Below, piece after piece: positions 60,303-64,000 of a stretch of DNA of 64,000 nucleotides. The translations under genes were made by a program, and so were the position numbers. The stretch's first letter is position 1; each line of letters opens with the position of its first letter. The DNA comes from an uncultured Sulfolobales archaeon (GTDB lineage: Archaea > Thermoproteota > Thermoprotei_A > Sulfolobales > NBVN01): NCBI GenBank assembly GCA_938017505.1, contig CALIKV010000006.1:62001-126000 (forward strand), in the 5' to 3' direction. The notes under the pieces are model-generated. The model was given only the letters and a program-made list of their open reading frames with translations. It searched no databases and was not told the DNA's origin.

Positions 60303-61300
60303 AACCTAATGACCTCGTCCTCAACATATGGCGTGTAGATAAGGTCCTTAATGGCGTCTCCCTCAACTACTTCAAGAAGCGGGGCTTCAGGACCTCTTGA
60401 AAGAGCCTCGCCTATCACGGAGGCTCTTATACCGTGCTTCTCGAGCAGTGACACGGCGTCCTCAACCTTCTCCCTCGAGATTGAAGCGAGCAGAGCCCCT
60501 GAGGAGAGCATCTTCAGGGGATCTATTTTAAGGGCTTTAGTCACCTCCGCGGTTACCTGATGGATAGGGATCCTGTCTAAGTAGACCCTAATCAGCTTGT
60601 TAGACGCGTAAGCCATTTCAGCAAGCCCGCCTAAAATACCCCCCTCCGTCGGGTCATGCATTGCATTCGCTAACCCCTCCCTACTCAAGAGAGTTGCTTC
60701 CTCTACAACGCTTACGCTAGTAATAAACTCATCACCCTCATCCAGGGATTCCTCATCAACACCCCTAGCACTTAGAACATCCCTGAAGTCTGATGAAAGC
60801 ACTGCCGTTCCTTCAATCCCAGCATACTTACTCATTATTATTAAATCGCCCTCCCCAACCCTATCAACCCTGACCAATCTATCCTGCCTGACCAGACCAA
60901 AAGCAGTTGTAATAGCTACGGGCCTTGACACGCTATCAGTGAATTCGGTGTGACCGCCTACCATGGAGGCCTCGTACCTGCTCAGCGCCTCCTTCATGGA
61001 CTGCGTTATCACGTCAACCAACCCTTCGTTAAGGCTCTCCGGGAGCAGTAAAACCGTAGTGAAGAACTTAGGGTACGCACCGGTCATAGCAACGTCGTTA
61101 GCGGGTATTACTACAGACAGCGTTCCCAAATGTCTTACAGCGCCTGATATCGGGTCGGGGTGCACAGCAACTAGCGTTTCGTCACAGACCCTAATCACGG
61201 CGGCGTCAACCCCTATGCCGGCCTGCAGTATCACGTCAGGGTTCGAGCTGCTGAACCTCTCAAACACGTACTTAACTAATGCCTCCGGCCTAAGCTTCAT
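60281..61300 (-). CDS. AIR-synthase-family protein, HypE-like without the C-terminal Cys
   Basis: A 339-residue protein of the PurM/HypE superfamily (COG1973-like). Conserved parts: GIGVDAAVIRVCDETLVAVH, VIPANDVAMTGAYPKFFTTV, MVGGHTEFTD and AMHDPTEGGILGGLAEMAYA. True HypE ends in a Cys that receives the carbamoyl group; this one ends IRLWRSAPR, so it is probably not the hydrogenase cyanide ligand enzyme. The gene is not next to the hyp genes but is coupled to rimI. Confidence 0.75.
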   Translation of the reverse strand: MKLRPEALVKYVFERFSSSNPDVILQAGIGVDAAVIRVCDETLVAVHPDPISGAVRHLGTLSVVIPANDVAMTGAYPKFFTTVLLLPESLNEGLVDVITQSMKEALSRYEASMVGGHTEFTDSVSRPVAITTAFGLVRQDRLVRVDRVGEGDLIIMSKYAGIEGTAVLSSDFRDVLSARGVDEESLDEGDEFITSVSVVEEATLLSREGLANAMHDPTEGGILGGLAEMAYASNKLIRVYLDRIPIHQVTAEVTKALKIDPLKMLSSGALLASISREKVEDAVSLLEKHGIRASVIGEALSRGPEAPLLEVVEGDAIKDLIYTPYVEDEVIRLWRSAPR

Positions 61301-61418
61301 TACCCCACCAGGAGGGTTATATCGCGGGAGTAAATATTTGTGTTTAAAACTGCGTCACTGCACTTAAATCACTGATCGATTAATGTTCTGTGGGCGATTG
61401 AGCTAGTGAGGTGCTACC

Positions 61419-62153
61419 TTGCCTGAGCTAGTGTTTCTTGGCGTTGGGGGTTGGCTCTCGAACCCGTTCTTCGGGCAATCAGGAATTTTGGTTATGAACC
61501 CAGGCCTTAAGATACTGATGGAGGTGGGCGAAGGGGCTTTCGAGAGGTTGAACATGTGTCTCGACGTTAGGGTCGACGAGCTTGACTACATCATCGTGAC
61601 ACACTCACACGGAGATCACGTCCTGGGCTTACCAACCATAGCTCAGCATCTAAAGCAAGTTCTAAAGGTGATCGCCCTGAGAGAGACGGCCGCGGACCTC
61701 AGGAAGATCTTCGAAGCCTTACATATAGAGGATAAGCTACGGCGGCTGGACATAATTGAGATCCCTCCTGAGGGCGTTATGGAGCTTAAGCCAGGAGCCC
61801 TGCTTAGATGGGTTAGGGCCAAACATGTGATCCCGTCAATATCTATCGTGCTAGAGCTCGGTGCTTTCAAGATAGCCTACAGCGGTGACACCTCACTTAA
61901 TCCAGACTTCCTCGAGACAGCTAAAGGCGCTGACTTACTCATTCACGAGTTCTCAGTCCCTGACGTGGTTAAGGACGTTGCTGAGGTGCTTGGTCACACA
62001 ACAACCTCCGAAATCGACCAGGTCATCGAGATCTCCAGGCCGAGGCGATTAATACCGGTGCATTACTATTTGGAGCCGCCTAAGTTCAGCTTTAAAAAAC
62101 CAGGAGGAGTTGAGTTAATACTCCCTACACCATGCTCTAGGCTCAGTTTTTAG
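61419..62153 (+). CDS. Metallo-beta-lactamase fold hydrolase (RNase Z-like)
   Basis: A 244-residue MBL protein with IIVTHSHGDHVLGLP (HxHxDH), later His/Asp ligands in AKHVIPSISI, YSGDTSLNPDFL, HEFSVPDV and VLGHTTTSEIDQV. It resembles RNase Z (tRNA 3' endonuclease) but lacks a clear exosite arm, so another MBL hydrolase is possible. TTG start at 61419 with GAGGTG upstream. Confidence 0.75.
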   Translation: MPELVFLGVGGWLSNPFFGQSGILVMNPGLKILMEVGEGAFERLNMCLDVRVDELDYIIVTHSHGDHVLGLPTIAQHLKQVLKVIALRETAADLRKIFEALHIEDKLRRLDIIEIPPEGVMELKPGALLRWVRAKHVIPSISIVLELGAFKIAYSGDTSLNPDFLETAKGADLLIHEFSVPDVVKDVAEVLGHTTTSEIDQVIEISRPRRLIPVHYYLEPPKFSFKKPGGVELILPTPCSRLSF

Positions 62154-62227
62154 TCGTTTCTAGATATACTTTAGCTAGGATTTAAATAATTCCTTAGGAG
62201 TAAAGGACTAGTCAAAATAAGATTAAA

Positions 62228-62265
62228 CTTTTTAAATTCTCTGAATGACTATAGAATTAGAGGTG
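62228..62265 (+). promoter_or_regulatory. Promoter and ribosome binding site of the AbrB-PhoU gene
   Basis: CTTTTTAAATTC (62228-62239) is a TATA-type element. GAGGTG (62260-62265) precedes the TTG at 62272 by six bases, which decides against the ATG at 62245 lying upstream of the expected transcript start. Confidence 0.5.
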
Positions 62266-62271
62266 TGTAGT

Positions 62272-63357
62272 TTGCCTGAGATAAGAAGGATACAGAAATT
62301 CGGTAAATCAACATTGATGGTTTCACTCCCGGCTGGTTGGGTAAAGTCGATGAAGATATCCTCAGGAGATAGTGTCAGCATTGATTTAATGGAGGACGGT
62401 GCCCTCAGGATAGTGCCCCTCTATATGGCTCAGAAGAAGGAGGAGAAGATATTGCAGATAAAGGTTAGCAGAAATTCGTCCGAGACGTTACTCACGAGGA
62501 GCATAATAGCGGGTTACCTCCTAGGCGCTGACGTGGTTGTGGTGGAGGCTATGGACGGGGTGCTCTCGGAAACCCACCTGAAGACCGTTAGAGACGTGGT
62601 TAAAGACCTTTTAGGCGCTGAGATCCTTGAACACACTCCGAACAAGGTATCCGTGCAGATCCTGGTCGACCCTAGTAAATACTCCGCCATTAACATGCTC
62701 AGCAGGCTAGTTAATCGAGTTAAGTTCATGATACAACACCTCCAAATAGCGGTGATAGATAACAAACCCTATTTGCTTGACGAGATAATGGAGATAGAGA
62801 AGGAGGTTGACAGACTTCATGCCCTGGCTATAAGACAGTTCCTTCAGGCTCAGAACGACAGAACTCTGGCTAAGCATCTGGGGATTAAAGTATCATTGAT
62901 ACCTGAGTACAGGGGGATCGTTAAAGGCCTTGAGGAGGTCGCAGACGCCCTGAGTTCAGCCGCCCATACTCTTAAGGACCTAGGGAACATGGATCTCCTC
63001 ACACTGCTCGCAAACGAATCAGGCATGCTTAAGGAAAGCCTGGACTACTTACTTATGACTGTTGATAGAATCGACAGGACTTTCAAAACCCTGGACCTCT
63101 ACATCTCTAATGAAGTACTTAACATGGTTACAGAGTACTACACATTAATCAGGAAGTATGACGAGTTACTGTTCAGAAAGCTTAAGGGAAGAGAAGAACA
63201 TAAGGCGGAGTTTAACAAGAGGTACGTCTCTCTAAGGGAGTTCATCGATAGACTCGTAGAGGTCGGCCGGTCTATGGAGTCCGTCTCAGAAGCGATTTTC
63301 GACATCTCAGTTGAGAGGGCCGGCGTGACCCTAGACATATGTAAGGTCTTCGTTTAG
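62272..63357 (+). CDS. AbrB-PhoU family phosphate-uptake regulator
   Basis: A protein of about 361 residues. The N-terminal SpoVT/AbrB DNA-binding domain (RIQKFGKSTLMVSLPAGWVK, SSGDSVSIDL, about 4-45) is followed by two PhoU-like helical domains (about 130-340) with acidic metal motifs (EIMEIEKEVDRLHALAIRQF). Archaeal members regulate phosphate transport. No pst genes are adjacent; a Pit/DUF47 pair is at 45.6-47.4 kb. TTG start supported by GAGGTG. Confidence 0.87.
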   Translation: MPEIRRIQKFGKSTLMVSLPAGWVKSMKISSGDSVSIDLMEDGALRIVPLYMAQKKEEKILQIKVSRNSSETLLTRSIIAGYLLGADVVVVEAMDGVLSETHLKTVRDVVKDLLGAEILEHTPNKVSVQILVDPSKYSAINMLSRLVNRVKFMIQHLQIAVIDNKPYLLDEIMEIEKEVDRLHALAIRQFLQAQNDRTLAKHLGIKVSLIPEYRGIVKGLEEVADALSSAAHTLKDLGNMDLLTLLANESGMLKESLDYLLMTVDRIDRTFKTLDLYISNEVLNMVTEYYTLIRKYDELLFRKLKGREEHKAEFNKRYVSLREFIDRLVEVGRSMESVSEAIFDISVERAGVTLDICKVFV

Positions 63358-63439
63358 TCACAGTACCCGCCGCTGAGAGTCCTTAACTAGGACTTCGTTT
63401 TTAAGGAAACAACAACCTTAGTTTTATGATCGGGGAACT

Positions 63440-64000
63440 ATGGTTAGATTCGACCTAGGTGAAGCGTCGAGAGAAGTTCTTGAGGGAGATGTTTGGTACG
63501 CTTTAGAGGCGTTCTTAACGGAACTGGAGGCGGCTGGAGCGTCAAGCAAGACCGTTCGTGCATACAGGTACGGTATTACTGATTTCCTTAGGTTCGCAGG
63601 TAGGAATTACGTTAAGGAGTTGGGTCTTGAGGACTACAACAGGTGGAGGCTGGAGAGGTTGAGGAAGGGTTTTCCCCAGGGCTCTAGAGATAAAAGGAAG
63701 GCGCAGACCACCCTCCATTACTACTCACTTTACGTCAGGGCTTTCATTAAGTGGTTAGGATTGGCCGATAGAGTTCCTGCAGTAGCCAGACCTAGGGGAA
63801 GAAGGAACGTGGCGACGCTTAAAGAGGACGAGGTACGCAGGATGTTTGAGGCCTCAAGAGACCTGCTGGATAAGCTGATCATCGCGTTGCTCTTTGAGAC
63901 AGGCCTTAGAGCGCAAGAGCTTCTCTCACTGTGTATAGAGGACATAAACCTTGAAAGCCATGAGATGGTAATCAAGCACGCTAAGTTTGGTGAGGAAAGA
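63440..64000 (+). CDS. xerA: Tyrosine recombinase (XerA-type), N-terminal part
   Basis: Partial: 187 codons to the right edge, frame open. The SAM-like N-terminal domain is ALEAFLTELEAAGASSKTVR followed by AYRYGITDFLRFAG, and the catalytic domain begins with LIIALLFETGLRAQELLSLC, where the Arg in TGLRAQE is the first catalytic residue. The Tyr and His residues lie outside the window. ATG start at 63440. It resembles archaeal XerA, which resolves chromosome dimers, more than a plasmid or viral integrase; the missing end would decide. Confidence 0.75.
   Translation, partial: MVRFDLGEASREVLEGDVWYALEAFLTELEAAGASSKTVRAYRYGITDFLRFAGRNYVKELGLEDYNRWRLERLRKGFPQGSRDKRKAQTTLHYYSLYVRAFIKWLGLADRVPAVARPRGRRNVATLKEDEVRRMFEASRDLLDKLIIALLFETGLRAQELLSLCIEDINLESHEMVIKHAKFGEER

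Noticed and set aside
1..64000. tRNA, rRNA or CRISPR array
   Set aside because: No T-loop plus acceptor-stem pair, rRNA core motif or evenly spaced identical repeats were seen on either strand by eye. A covariance-model search would be the decisive test.

Overview
The window looks like chromosomal DNA of an anaerobic, probably hyperthermophilic archaeon of the Thermoproteota/Korarchaeota (TACK) side of the tree. The evidence is archaeal TATA-type promoters, very frequent TTG and GTG starts with GGTG/GAGG-type ribosome binding sites, tightly overlapping operons, archaeal-type GAPDH and PGK, a mevalonate-pathway HMG-CoA reductase, an Lhr-type helicase and a membrane-bound proton-reducing hydrogenase. 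I cannot name the genus. I see no rRNA, tRNA or CRISPR array.

Layout. 1-4.5 kb (minus strand): start of a GlcD-like FAD oxidase, etfA-etfB, a decayed copper-ATPase gene, and a DUF438/PAS sensor gene with an HTH regulator. 4.6-9.9 kb (minus): a PfpI/DJ-1 protein, a thiM-thiE-thiL salvage operon, and a thioredoxin-fold protein gene overlapping a SufS-type cysteine desulfurase gene. 10-26 kb: the hydrogenase region, with hypD, hypA and an ATPase-type hypB on plus, a broken ABC exporter on minus, a hydrogenase endopeptidase on plus, a 13-gene Mrp/Mbh hydrogenase operon on minus (15.6-23.8 kb) and hypF. 26-28.7 kb: a small membrane exporter and pyrK-pyrD. 28.8-34.4 kb: a more A/T-rich peptide-transport operon (binding protein, M28 peptidase, two permeases, no ATPases). 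34.6-36.5 kb: pyrF-pyrE and sixA. 36.5-36.8 kb: a possible tnpB relic. 36.8-48.8 kb: a GDPD-like protein, SpoIIM family, Lhr, a polyprenyl-phosphate glycosyltransferase, an EamA permease, class II HMG-CoA reductase, an unknown two-gene module (91 aa plus an Nmad3-like protein), Pit phosphate permease with DUF47 partner, and a second glycosyltransferase. 49-55.6 kb: a nucleoside-type BMP ABC importer and a large winged-helix regulator. 55.7-58.4 kb: pgk-gap-usp. 58.6-64 kb: HD phosphohydrolase, GNAT/RimI, HypE-like protein, metallo-beta-lactamase protein, AbrB-PhoU regulator and the start of a XerA-type recombinase.

How it fits together. Peptides and nucleosides are imported. Ferredoxin reduced in fermentation would be reoxidised by the Mbh hydrogenase, which makes H2 and pumps ions through Mrp-type subunits. 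The Hyp proteins and the endopeptidase mature its NiFe site. De novo pyrimidine genes, thiamine salvage, sulfur mobilisation and lower glycolysis/gluconeogenesis complete the picture. HypC and a canonical HypE (with its terminal Cys) are not in the window.

The most interesting leads are: an identical 12-base element with identical spacing before the DUF438 and PfpI start codons; the thioredoxin-fold/SufS pair; the rearranged Mbh operon with an MbhE-MbhF fusion; a 12-bp palindrome in the endopeptidase promoter; the 44.4-45.5 kb unknown module; and a decaying copper ATPase and a frameshifted ABC ATPase.
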